A DNA stretch of 8,803 nucleotides from an uncultured Ruminococcus sp. (GCA_902782785.1 CACZOH010000074.1:1-8803); one strand, 5' to 3'; positions 1 through 6,894 are shown, counted from the stretch's first letter. Program-made: numbers and translations. The notes: a model not told the origin generated them from the letters alone.

Positions 1-19
1 AATTTGGAGGAAAATTAAA

Positions 20-400
20 ATGGCATCCGAAAAAACAACTGCAATCCTTGACGCTATCAAGGGACTTACGATACTTGAACTTGCTGACCTCGTAAAAGAG
101 ATCGAAGCGGAATTCGGCGTATCCGCCGCTGTTTCCGTAGCAGCTCCCGCCGCCGGCGGCGAAGCAGCTCCCGCGGCTGAGGAAAAGACCGAATTCACCG
201 TAGTTCTCAAAGGCTACGATGAAGCGAAGAAAATGGGCATCATCAAGCTCGTCCGTGAAGTTACCGGACTCGGCCTGAAGGAATCCAAGGACCTCGTTAC
301 CGAGGCTCCGAAGCCCATCAAAGAAGGCGTTGACAAGGCTACCGCAGAGGCTCTTGAGAAGCAGTTCACAGAAGCCGGCGCTCAGATCGAACTCAAATAA
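20..400 (+). CDS. rplL: 50S ribosomal protein L7/L12
   Basis: This 126-aa protein forms the flexible stalk of the large ribosomal subunit, which recruits the translation GTPases (EF-G, EF-Tu, IF2). The family architecture is complete. Residues 1 to about 33 are the dimerising N-terminal helical domain that binds L10. Residues about 40-53 are an Ala/Gly/Pro-rich hinge. Residues about 56-126 are the globular C-terminal domain, with the diagnostic stretch KKMGIIKLVREVTGLGLKES and then DLVTEAPKPIKEGV. The start is fixed by a GGAGG at 6-10, nine bases before the ATG. In Firmicutes rplL normally follows rplJ, which would lie just outside the left edge. A strong terminator directly after the stop closes the transcription unit. 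Length and sequence are ordinary for the family. Confidence 0.98.
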   Translation: MASEKTTAILDAIKGLTILELADLVKEIEAEFGVSAAVSVAAPAAGGEAAPAAEEKTEFTVVLKGYDEAKKMGIIKLVREVTGLGLKESKDLVTEAPKPIKEGVDKATAEALEKQFTEAGAQIELK

Positions 401-413
401 TTCATCTGATCAT

Positions 414-455
414 AATCAAAAACGACAGCGGTCGCTGTCGTTTTTGATTTTTCCG
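414..455 (+). terminator. Rho-independent terminator of the rplL operon
   Basis: A perfect 16-bp inverted repeat (414-429 pairing with 434-449) leaves the four-base loop GGTC. The core is GACAGC/GCTGTC, flanked by an A-tract on the left and a T-tract on the right. It begins 13 bases after the rplL stop. The A/T flanks would also allow it to act on the opposite strand, but no minus-strand gene points into it. Confidence 0.93.
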
Positions 456-506
456 TTTCGCTTTTCGTTTTTTTCGGATTTTCTCCGACATTTTGCGTTT
501 TTGAAT

Positions 507-515
507 TGTTATAAT
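507..515 (+). promoter_or_regulatory. Extended -10 promoter of the ECF sigma unit
   Basis: A perfect TATAAT at 510-515 is preceded by TGT at 507-509, giving the extended -10 pattern TGnTATAAT. No good -35 hexamer lies 16-18 bases upstream; the best is a poor CCGACA at 485-490 with a 19-base spacer. Transcription would start near 521-523, only about 14 bases before the likely start codon, so the leader is barely longer than the ribosome binding site (AAGGAGG at 524-530). No obvious ECF-type autoregulatory promoter is seen. Confidence 0.6.
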
Positions 516-535
516 AGTGAAAGAAGGAGGTGAGG

Positions 536-1000
536 GTGGAATTGAGCGGTGAGGAATTTGAAATATTCTACGAAAAATACAAAAATTACGTTTACAGGAT
601 CTGCTTTACCTATATGAAACGCGCCGCGGACGCGGAGGACTGCGCCGAGGACGTGTTTGTCAACGTACTGTCAAAAAACATGAAATTCAACGGCGAGGAG
701 CATGAAAAGCGCTGACTTAGCGTCGCCGCCGCGAATCACTGCAAAAACAAACTGAAAAAGCGGAACAGGTCCGATTCCTGTCTGACGGAGCTGACGGAGG
801 ACATACCCGCGGACGATGAAAGCAAAGAGATCCTGCAAGCCGTTCTTTCACTGCCCGATAAGTACAAATCCGTCGTATGGCTTCACTATTATGAGGGATA
901 CAAGACAAACGAGATAGCAAAAATACTGAAAAAACCGCCGTCAACAGTAAGAAATCTTTTATCTGACGCGCGGAAGCTGTTGAAAACAGCATTAACGTAA
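536..1000 (+). pseudogene. ECF-family RNA polymerase sigma factor interrupted by one in-frame TGA
   Basis: Reading through one TGA (713-715), this is a 154-codon sigma-70 family ECF factor. Region 2 spans codons about 8-55, with YVYRICFTYMKRAADAEDCA and the DVFVNVL helix. Region 4 spans about 106-150, with the LPDKYKSVVWLHYYEGYKT helix and an ALT-ending helix-turn-helix (NEIAKILKKPPSTVRNLLS). The TGA is codon 60, in the motif EEHEKR-stop-LSVAAANHCKN; family members carry EEHEKxWL...N.CK here, so it replaces the highly conserved Trp. Frame is the same on both sides, so one G-to-A change from TGG explains it. Without readthrough only region 2 (59 aa) is made. I chose GTG 536 because AAGGAGG ends at 530; GTG 530 overlaps that site, and TTG 542 is the alternative. 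The stop TAA at 998 lies 10 bases before the next gene, which looks intact. It could be a pseudogene, a readthrough gene or a sequencing error. Confidence 0.85.
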
Positions 1001-1010
1001 GGAGAAAATC

Positions 1011-1805
1011 ATGAGAGAAGAATTGATAAAAGCAAGCCTTGACGGTATCGTTTTATCCGATACGGCGTCAAAAAGAATACTTGATAACGTGATGAAAAAA
1101 TACGCGGAAAACAAAAAAAGGACCGCAAGGGTGAGGATAGCCGTTCCCGCAGCCGCGTGCGCGGCGCTCGCCGCGGGCGCCGGTATATCGGGCGCCGTGC
1201 TGTTCCGGAAATCGACCGACATCATAAGTGAAACGGAGATCGGGCAAACAGACGGTACGGACAGATCGGGAGACGGTCTTTTCGACTTCACCGCTCTGCT
1301 TTTGCCGGATGTCAAAACCGAATTATGCGGCGTACCGCTCGGCGACGCCGAGGGCAGGGCATATTTATGCGAGAACGAGGGGAGCGTAAAAAGCTCGCTT
1401 CTGGCGAGCGGCGTTCCGGTCGGCAATATGAGGATATCGGAGCACGGATATCGACATATAAACTGCGGCTCCGGATCCCGTTGTTTCATAAACCTCGGAT
1501 TCCGCGATTATCTTATATACAGCGGCGACGAGCTTATATCCGTTGTGACGGTGACAAAGGACGACGACGGACGTATGGGTCTGTCCGTTTCCTTCGGCGC
1601 GGACGAATACTACAGATCGCTTGACGGCTTTTTAAGCTCGCACAGGGGCGAAAAAATGATATTCCTGTACGCGGGCTCGCTTGAGGTCATACTCACGGAA
1701 AACTCGGAGCCTTTCTGCGCGGGTCACGACGCGGCGGCGCTGTTTGAAGACGTCCCCGATCCTTATGAAAGGTTTTATAACGATGAAGCGGTATTCACGC
1801 CGTAA
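1011..1805 (+). CDS. Single-pass membrane protein, putative anti-sigma partner of the ECF factor
   Basis: This 264-aa protein has a charged, probably cytoplasmic N-terminus (residues 1-42, with helices such as SDTASKRILDNVMKKYAENK), one Ala/Gly-rich transmembrane segment at about 43-65, and an extracytoplasmic region of about 200 residues. The outer part holds five cysteines (about 106, 120, 152, 158, 236) and no motif I recognise. GGAG at 1001-1004 sits seven bases before the ATG, and the gene starts 10 bases after the sigma stop, so the two are co-transcribed. The layout (ECF gene then a short cytoplasmic segment, one membrane helix and an outer domain) is the usual arrangement for ECF sigma/anti-sigma pairs in Clostridia. 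That role is inferred from context and topology only; no zinc-binding HxxxCxxC anti-sigma motif is present. It ends just before a bidirectional terminator. The reading frame is intact despite the lesion in its neighbour. Confidence 0.75.
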   Translation: MREELIKASLDGIVLSDTASKRILDNVMKKYAENKKRTARVRIAVPAAACAALAAGAGISGAVLFRKSTDIISETEIGQTDGTDRSGDGLFDFTALLLPDVKTELCGVPLGDAEGRAYLCENEGSVKSSLLASGVPVGNMRISEHGYRHINCGSGSRCFINLGFRDYLIYSGDELISVVTVTKDDDGRMGLSVSFGADEYYRSLDGFLSSHRGEKMIFLYAGSLEVILTENSEPFCAGHDAAALFEDVPDPYERFYNDEAVFTP

Positions 1806-1823
1806 CGGTCCGAAAAAAACAAT

Positions 1824-1859
1824 AAAAAAAGGAACTGCCAAATGACAGTTCCTTCTTTT
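1824..1859. terminator. Bidirectional terminator between convergent genes
   Basis: The stem GGAACTG (1831-1837) pairs with CAGTTCC (1846-1852) around an eight-base loop. It extends through an A-run (1824-1830) opposite a T-rich run (1853-1859) with one mismatch. It lies 18 bases after the stop of the plus-strand membrane protein and 8 bases past the stop of the minus-strand lipoprotein, so one hairpin serves both transcripts. Confidence 0.88.
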
Positions 1860-1867
1860 GTTCTTAT

Positions 1868-2560
1868 TCAAAACAGCTCTTTCGCCACGGCTTTATAAAG
1901 CTCATATGCAGAGCAACCCGGGTTATCCTGAACGTACTTCTGTGCGCGGAGAACGCTGACCTCCGTATTTTCCGTCACGACGTAGACAACGAAATTGCCG
2001 ATAACCACGACCTTGCCCGTGTCTATCATCTTTGCGTTCGTGCCGTCCTTATCGTCGTAAAGCTTGAAATCGGGGTTGTTCTTCTGCTTGTTCAGGCGGT
2101 ATTCGGCTATAGCCTTGACCTCGTTTATACCGCTTTCGTCCGCGACCTTCATTATCGTTATTTCTTCTATATACTGTCCCTGCGCGACGCGGAAAACGTA
2201 GCTGTCTATCTTTGTGAACTCGTCCGGAAGCTTGACCTCCCAGTTCTCGTCAAACTGTACGGATTCCTTGAACATACTCGATATATTTGAATTGTCTGCG
2301 GTTTTCAGTCCGTTCGCCTCAGCCGTCGCCTTGTCGGCATATTCTTCTGCGGGGACGTAATGAAGCGTTGCGTCGGGAACGACTATTTCCTGCTGCGCCG
2401 CGGTCGTCGCCTCTGCCGTTGCTTCCGCCGTTTCCGCGTTCGTTCCCGCGGCTTTCGTGGTCTCGCCGTTATCGGTCACGGCGGGGGTGTTTCCCGCGCA
2501 CGCCGTGAACGCCGCAAGAGCAAAGCAAGCGACAAGCGTTATTATAAGTATTTTCTTCAT
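1868..2560 (-). CDS. DUF4358-like secreted lipoprotein
   Basis: This is a 230-aa lipoprotein. Residues 1-20 form a signal peptide (MKKILIITLVACFALAAFTA) with the lipobox Cys at 21. A low-complexity Ala/Thr/Glu linker (about 24-58) follows, then a globular domain (about 65-200). That domain resembles the DUF4358 lipoproteins common in Firmicutes, with the KIDSYVFRVAQGQYIEEITI strand pair, the VKAIAEYRLNKQK helix, and a final GKVVVIGNFVVYVVTEN strand pair. The molecular function of that family is not known to me. The start at 2560 is chosen over an in-frame ATG at 2623 because it begins the signal peptide and has GAGAGG at 2570-2575 nine bases upstream. It has its own promoter and a terminator directly after its TGA stop. 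Because the terminator stem begins within about ten bases of that TGA, TGA is clearly a working stop here. Confidence 0.88.
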   Translation of the reverse strand: MKKILIITLVACFALAAFTACAGNTPAVTDNGETTKAAGTNAETAEATAEATTAAQQEIVVPDATLHYVPAEEYADKATAEANGLKTADNSNISSMFKESVQFDENWEVKLPDEFTKIDSYVFRVAQGQYIEEITIMKVADESGINEVKAIAEYRLNKQKNNPDFKLYDDKDGTNAKMIDTGKVVVIGNFVVYVVTENTEVSVLRAQKYVQDNPGCSAYELYKAVAKELF

Positions 2561-2621
2561 TTCAATATACCTCTCTTTGTAATCGGAAATACGTATAACT
2601 TTATTCATTCCGTATAAATGC

Positions 2622-2649
2622 ATTTTATCACAAAGAAGCCGAAAGTCAA
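2622..2649 (-). promoter_or_regulatory. Sigma-A type promoter for the DUF4358-like lipoprotein
   Basis: On the minus strand, TTGACT (2644-2649) and TAAAAT (2622-2627) are separated by 16 bases, close to the housekeeping consensus. Predicted start is near 2615, giving a leader of about 55 bases to the ATG at 2560. The gene can therefore be expressed independently of the upstream synthase. Confidence 0.7.
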
Positions 2650-2716
2650 GGCGGTAATCCGTTTGTTTACAATATTTCTTTATGATTTTACAAAGACTTA
2701 CGAGGCAATTAAAAGA

Positions 2717-4156
2717 TTACTGCTTTATTTTAACGTGTATTGCGGAAATCTTCTTATACAGTTCAAAATCCGCTCTCTTGAACATTTCCTCAAGCTCCAT
2801 GTCGCCCATCGCCGTCGTTCTGCCTTCCTCATACAGACGGTCGACCTTTTCCTTTATGGCGGTGATGACGGGGTGATGCTTGTCGATACGCTCGTCTCCC
2901 TCAAGCGAATAGAAGCCGTTCATCCAGTGAGCGATGCCCGCGGCGCCGCTGTGCGAGTCTACCGCGACCATAACCGGACGCTTCAGGATCTTCTCCGTAT
3001 TGAATATATTATATATTTCCTCATCTTTAAGAAGTCCGTCCGCGTGTATGCCGGCGCGCGTCGTATTGAAGCTTCTGCCGACGAAAGGCGTGCGCTCCGG
3101 TATCTCGTAACCTATGTTCTGCTCAAAGTATTTCGCTATATCCGTTATGACAGTAAGATCCATTCCGTCGTTCGTGCCGCGCAGCGACGCGTATTCTATC
3201 GCCATAGCCTCAAGCGGGCAGTTGCCCGTGCGTTCGCCTATGCCGAGCAGCGCGCAGTTGACGGAGGCGCAGCCGTACAGCCACGCCGTAGCGGCGTTGG
3301 TCACGACCTTGTAGAAATCGTTGTGACCGTGCCATTCGAGCATCTCCGACGGGACGCCGGAATAATGCATAAGACCGTATATGATACCGGGCACGCTTCG
3401 CGGAAGCGCGACGCCGGGATAGCTTACGCCGTAGCCCATTGTGTCGCAGGCGCGTATTTTTATCGGTACGTTGTATTTCTGCCCGAGCTTCATCAACGCC
3501 TCTACGAACGGGACGACAAAACCGTAGAAATCGGCTCTTGTTATGTCTTCAAGGTGACAGCGCGGCTTTATACCGAAGTTTATGACCTCCTCAACGGAGT
3601 TCAGGTATTTTTCAAGCGCGCTTTTTCTCGTCAGCCCCATTTTGTTATAGATATGATAGTCCGAGCATGAGACGAGGATACCCGTTTCCCTGATGCCCAG
3701 GTCCTTTACGAGCGCAAGATCGTTTTTATTTGCGCGTATCCAGCTTGTGACCTCCGGGAAATCGTATCCGAGCGCCATACAGCGTCTCACCGCTTCTCTG
3801 TCTTTTTCCGAATACACGAAAAACTCCGACTGTCTTATCAAGCCCTTTTCTCCGCCGAGCTTGTGGAGCATCGTGAATATATCGACTATCTGGTCGACCG
3901 AAAACGGCGAGGTGGACTGCTGACCGTCCCTGAACGTCGTATCGGTTATCCATATATTATCCGGCATATTGATCGGAACGTGGCGGTGGTTGAACGACAC
4001 CTTCGGTATGCTGTCATAATCGAATAGATATCTGTAAAGGTTAGGCGTGCTGCGCTCCTGAAGCTGGTATTTGTACCCCGACTGCTCAAGCAGATTTGTG
4101 GCGTCGGAATAATGAAGCGATATTTCACCTACTCTCGATTCTCTGTTCTGTTCCAT
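2717..4156 (-). CDS. HMGL/isopropylmalate-synthase superfamily enzyme, probable Re-citrate synthase
   Basis: This is a complete 479-aa enzyme of the acetyl-CoA-dependent aldol-condensing synthases (homocitrate, isopropylmalate, citramalate and Re-citrate synthases). About 65 N-terminal residues precede the TIM barrel. The signature TDTTFRDGQQ is at 71-80, with Asp72 the expected metal ligand. EWHGHND (274-280) supplies the two metal-binding histidines, GIGERTGNCPLE is at 305-316, and RAGIHADGLLKDEE is at 367-380. It lacks the C-terminal allosteric LeuA domain, so leucine-regulated isopropylmalate synthase is unlikely. The long N-terminus and the NHRHVPINMP and IRQSEFFVYSEKDRE features recall the Re-citrate synthase group described from Clostridium kluyveri, which condenses oxaloacetate and acetyl-CoA to citrate in anaerobes lacking the Si-type enzyme. 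That substrate assignment is from remembered family resemblance. Start supported by GGAGG at 4166-4170, nine bases upstream. No leuB, leuC, aconitase or nif gene lies beside it. Confidence 0.82.
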   Translation of the reverse strand: MEQNRESRVGEISLHYSDATNLLEQSGYKYQLQERSTPNLYRYLFDYDSIPKVSFNHRHVPINMPDNIWITDTTFRDGQQSTSPFSVDQIVDIFTMLHKLGGEKGLIRQSEFFVYSEKDREAVRRCMALGYDFPEVTSWIRANKNDLALVKDLGIRETGILVSCSDYHIYNKMGLTRKSALEKYLNSVEEVINFGIKPRCHLEDITRADFYGFVVPFVEALMKLGQKYNVPIKIRACDTMGYGVSYPGVALPRSVPGIIYGLMHYSGVPSEMLEWHGHNDFYKVVTNAATAWLYGCASVNCALLGIGERTGNCPLEAMAIEYASLRGTNDGMDLTVITDIAKYFEQNIGYEIPERTPFVGRSFNTTRAGIHADGLLKDEEIYNIFNTEKILKRPVMVAVDSHSGAAGIAHWMNGFYSLEGDERIDKHHPVITAIKEKVDRLYEEGRTTAMGDMELEEMFKRADFELYKKISAIHVKIKQ

Positions 4157-4199
4157 ATATTTTATCCTCCAAATGGAATATTACGGTTCAAGTTGTGTT

Positions 4200-4228
4200 A
4201 TTATATCATACTTTTTGCAATTTTTCAA
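4200..4228 (-). promoter_or_regulatory. Near-consensus promoter of the Re-citrate synthase-like gene
   Basis: On the minus strand, TTGAAA (4223-4228) and a perfect TATAAT (4200-4205) are separated by exactly 17 bases. Transcription should start near 4193, giving a leader of about 37 bases that carries the GGAGG site. One copy of the TTTTTGCAATTTTT repeat (4212-4225) lies across the spacer and -35 box. Confidence 0.85.
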
Positions 4229-4267
4229 GTCCAATCTTGCATTTTATTATGTATTTTTGCAATTTTT
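4212..4267. repeat. Two copies of TTTTTGCAATTTTT in the divergent intergenic region
   Basis: The identical 14-mer occurs at 4212-4225 and 4254-4267, 42 bases apart, about four turns of B-DNA. The surrounding 4157-4386 region is strongly AT-rich and otherwise holds the two divergent promoters and ribosome binding sites. The repeats could be binding sites for a regulator of one or both genes, or curved or UP-element-like DNA. Low-complexity composition makes chance similarity possible. Confidence 0.4.
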
Positions 4268-4327
4268 TTTGTAATTTTAACACTTTTTCGACTTTACAAT
4301 TCATAAAAATTATTTTCAATTCCTCTA

Positions 4328-4356
4328 TTGACTGTCGGCGCGTTTTATTATATAAT
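4328..4356 (+). promoter_or_regulatory. Near-consensus promoter of the surface lipoprotein gene
   Basis: TTGACT (4328-4333) and TATAAT (4351-4356) are separated by exactly 17 bases. Transcription would start near 4363, and GGAGG at 4375-4379 lies seven bases before the ATG at 4387, so the leader is about 24 bases. This is one of the strongest-looking promoters in the window. Confidence 0.88.
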
Positions 4357-4386
4357 TATATACAATACCTATACGGAGGTTGGTTT

Positions 4387-6894
4387 ATGTTTATAAAAAA
4401 GATGATCGCCGCGCTTCTCTGCGCGGTGACGGTCGCGGCGGCATTTGCCGGCTGCACCGGACAGACGATAACGCCCTCTACCGATGAGGCGACCACCGGC
4501 GCGGGTGAGATCACCACAACGCCGATAAGCGTCGACACGGAGACGGACGCGGAAACCGGTAAGAGTCCCGAAACCGAAACGGACGCCGATACCGAGCCCG
4601 CGGAGCCTTCGCCGAAGGATCCGGGCTACGTTATACCGGACGAGGAGCTTTCGGGCAAAAACACGTGGGACGATCCGCTTGAGGACGACGGAAACGGCGA
4701 GGCGATATTCAATCGCCTTATGAAAGCGGAATATTTCAAAAATCCCGACGCGAAGGTGACGGACAACGTAACGCGCGGCGCCTTTGCGTACGATTCAATA
4801 TTCTATTCGGGTTTTTCGGCGCAGCAGACCATATATATCTGTCAGAACGTTTATACCGATATGGACGTTCACTCCCCTGAAATGCGCCGCGCGGAAATAG
4901 CCGTAAACCAGGGCTATATGCTCAAACCCGCGGGCAAGGAATTCAAGCCGAACGATCCCGTGACGTACGGCGAGGTGCTCCGCGGTCTGCTCTACGTTCT
5001 CGGCTACAGAGAATACGCAGACAAGTACGGCGTTGCAAAGCTTGCGGCGGAGACCGGCTTATCCAACTGCATGGACCTTTCAAAGAAGAACTCCGAGACG
5101 GTAACGTACGCGGAATACGCTCAGCTCGTTTCCAACGCTCTGCGTCAGACGCTCGTCGTCTGCGTGACCAAGGACGGACAGATGTATACCGTATCGCGCG
5201 GAAGCGGCTACAACATAGAGACGGCGTACGTCAAAGGCAAACCCGCCGAGGCGGATTCGATTTTCCGTATAGCCAACTCCGGCTGGGACATTTATCCCGG
5301 CGGCGGCTACAGATACGGACCGAGCATGATAATAAACGACGACGGCACGATAGACTGCTGGCTCGCGTCGAACTCCGGCGTTTCGGGCGAGATCGACTGG
5401 GGCAAATACAGAAAATCCTTCGATAACGGATTTACGTGGACTCAGGACACCGGCTCCGTCAGACCGACCTCGGCGTCGGAGGACTGGAACTGGTCCTGCG
5501 ACCCGGGACTTATAAAGATAGGCGACTATTATTACGCCGCATATACCACGATACTCTGGCACGACGGAGTTGACAACAACACGTTCATAGCGAGAAGCAA
5601 GACGCCAAACGGCGAATTTGTTGAAAAATGGTGCGGAGACGGCTGGGAAGGCAATCCGAAGCCCGTCGTAACGTATGACGGTCAGAAAACGAACTGGGGC
5701 TGCGGCGAGGGCTCTATGGTCGTTGTCGACGGCACGCTTTACCTGTACGTTTCCTGGAACGACAATACGGGAGATTATACGAAGGTATATACCGCCGACG
5801 CCTCGGATCCGAACTGGCCCGGCGCGCTCACGTTCCGCGGAACGGCTTACAAGCACAACAACGCGGAAGACAGCGCGGACGTAAAATACATTGACGCTTA
5901 CAACTGCTTCATATCCGTTGCAACGGCTTCACGTTTCAGCGAAAGCTGCTATATACACGTAATGACGTCGTACGACGGCATATTCTTCCGCAACGAGGTC
6001 AGCCTTAAGCATCAGACAAAGGGCTCCAACATACAGACCTGCATACACAATATGGGCATCACCGGCGACGCGCTCGGACATATAGACATTTTCAACGTAC
6101 AGCAATACGTCGGTTACGCTTATCAGCCGGAGGGATACAGCTGGGCAAACTGGAAAACGAGACTTTCTCCCATTGTATTCATCGGTACGGACAATTACGA
6201 CCATTGTGAAAACGTGATCTCCCGCAGCGAAAAGGATACGAAGGTGCTTGATTCCTCAAATACCCCCGCCGTCGTTCAGATCAGACTGCAGGCGGACTCC
6301 GGCGGACGCACGATACGCGCAAAGAGCAACACCAGGACGTACAAGTTCTCGGTATATACGTTGAATAAGAAAGGCGCCGACGTAAAAGCGTCAACGGCCG
6401 TAAAATCGGCGATAGAGTACATCTACGACAAGAACAAGGTGGAGCTCGACCGCGATAATATGACCGTAAAGCTGCTTGTTGACGAGGTAGTGAGGGTTTA
6501 CGCGAAATACGGCGACCTTATGGCGGAGCTTGCGATAGTTCCCGATTATCTTGACAGAACGAAGCCCGTTGAATTCTATCCCGAGGTGGAATCCGTGACG
6601 TTCTATTACAGGAACGAGATCAAACAGCCCGCGTTCATAGCAAGAAGCTCGTCCAACGAATATCTTATGCTCTGGCGCGGAAGCTCGAGCTTCACGGCGG
6701 CGCAATCCAAGGACATTCCCGACGCGCTTCAGAAATGGGAACAGAAATGCGAGTATTCCGGCTATGACGAGAGCATCGTAAAGATCGACGCTCAGGGCAA
6801 AATGACCGCCGTCGGCGTAGGCGAAACGGAAGTCACCGCAACTTATATGGGATTTACGGCGACCATGAAAATAATTGTGGCAAAGCTCAAATAA
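4387..6894 (+). CDS. Multidomain surface lipoprotein: SLH-like, beta-propeller-like and Big_2-like regions
   Basis: This 835-aa exported protein has a signal peptide with lipobox AFAGC (Cys23). An acidic Thr/Glu/Pro linker (about 24-78) follows. SLH-like repeats occupy about 127-252 (NVTRGAFA; VYTDMD with FKPNDPVTYGE; ETVTYAEYAQLVSNAL). A large Trp/Tyr/Gly-rich beta region (about 290-600) then resembles glycosidase-type beta-propellers: GPSMIINDDGTIDCWLAS, one perfect sialidase Asp-box SFDNGFTW (344-351), CDPGLIKIGDYYYAAYT (371-387) and GEGSMVVVDGTLYLYVSW (440-457). Two Ig-like stretches end the protein (about 625-720 and 735-835), the last ending in VKIDAQGKMTAVGVGETEVT, typical of Big_2. 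The role inferred is binding or cleaving an external glycan, but no catalytic residues can be assigned, and the family (GH43, GH117 or sialidase-like) is open. Start 4387 is set by promoter, GGAGG and signal peptide; an upstream in-frame ATG at 4096 runs through the promoters and is rejected. Monocistronic, with its own terminator. Confidence 0.87.
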   Translation: MFIKKMIAALLCAVTVAAAFAGCTGQTITPSTDEATTGAGEITTTPISVDTETDAETGKSPETETDADTEPAEPSPKDPGYVIPDEELSGKNTWDDPLEDDGNGEAIFNRLMKAEYFKNPDAKVTDNVTRGAFAYDSIFYSGFSAQQTIYICQNVYTDMDVHSPEMRRAEIAVNQGYMLKPAGKEFKPNDPVTYGEVLRGLLYVLGYREYADKYGVAKLAAETGLSNCMDLSKKNSETVTYAEYAQLVSNALRQTLVVCVTKDGQMYTVSRGSGYNIETAYVKGKPAEADSIFRIANSGWDIYPGGGYRYGPSMIINDDGTIDCWLASNSGVSGEIDWGKYRKSFDNGFTWTQDTGSVRPTSASEDWNWSCDPGLIKIGDYYYAAYTTILWHDGVDNNTFIARSKTPNGEFVEKWCGDGWEGNPKPVVTYDGQKTNWGCGEGSMVVVDGTLYLYVSWNDNTGDYTKVYTADASDPNWPGALTFRGTAYKHNNAEDSADVKYIDAYNCFISVATASRFSESCYIHVMTSYDGIFFRNEVSLKHQTKGSNIQTCIHNMGITGDALGHIDIFNVQQYVGYAYQPEGYSWANWKTRLSPIVFIGTDNYDHCENVISRSEKDTKVLDSSNTPAVVQIRLQADSGGRTIRAKSNTRTYKFSVYTLNKKGADVKASTAVKSAIEYIYDKNKVELDRDNMTVKLLVDEVVRVYAKYGDLMAELAIVPDYLDRTKPVEFYPEVESVTFYYRNEIKQPAFIARSSSNEYLMLWRGSSSFTAAQSKDIPDALQKWEQKCEYSGYDESIVKIDAQGKMTAVGVGETEVTATYMGFTATMKIIVAKLK

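Noticed and set aside
474..488. Small hairpin TCGGA-TTTTC-TCCGA upstream of the sigma promoter
   Set aside because: Only five base pairs in a T-rich stretch behind a strong terminator; not distinguishable from chance.
713..715. Selenocysteine insertion at the sigma UGA
   Set aside because: The conserved residue here is Trp, not Cys, and no convincing SECIS-like hairpin follows the codon.
536..1000. Genome-wide reassignment of UGA to Trp
   Set aside because: TGG encodes Trp throughout the other genes, no other conserved gene has an internal TGA, and TGA at 1868-1870 lies directly before a terminator and so must stop translation.
717..1489. Two minus-strand open frames over the sigma and membrane protein genes
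   Set aside because: The plus-strand frames carry recognisable sigma regions and a transmembrane topology with proper ribosome binding sites; the minus-strand frames are shadows.
2618..3670. Long plus-strand open frame of about 350 codons
   Set aside because: It is antisense to the well-supported synthase gene, has a composition biased to Arg/Val/Tyr typical of shadow frames, no ribosome binding site and no recognisable domain.
4096..4386. Upstream in-frame start extending the surface lipoprotein by 97 residues
   Set aside because: The extension runs through both divergent promoters and into the synthase gene. ATG 4387 has the GGAGG site and begins a canonical lipoprotein signal peptide.
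5080..5856. Minus-strand open frame of about 258 codons inside the surface lipoprotein gene
   Set aside because: Antisense shadow of a clear multidomain coding sequence, with no promoter, ribosome binding site or family resemblance.
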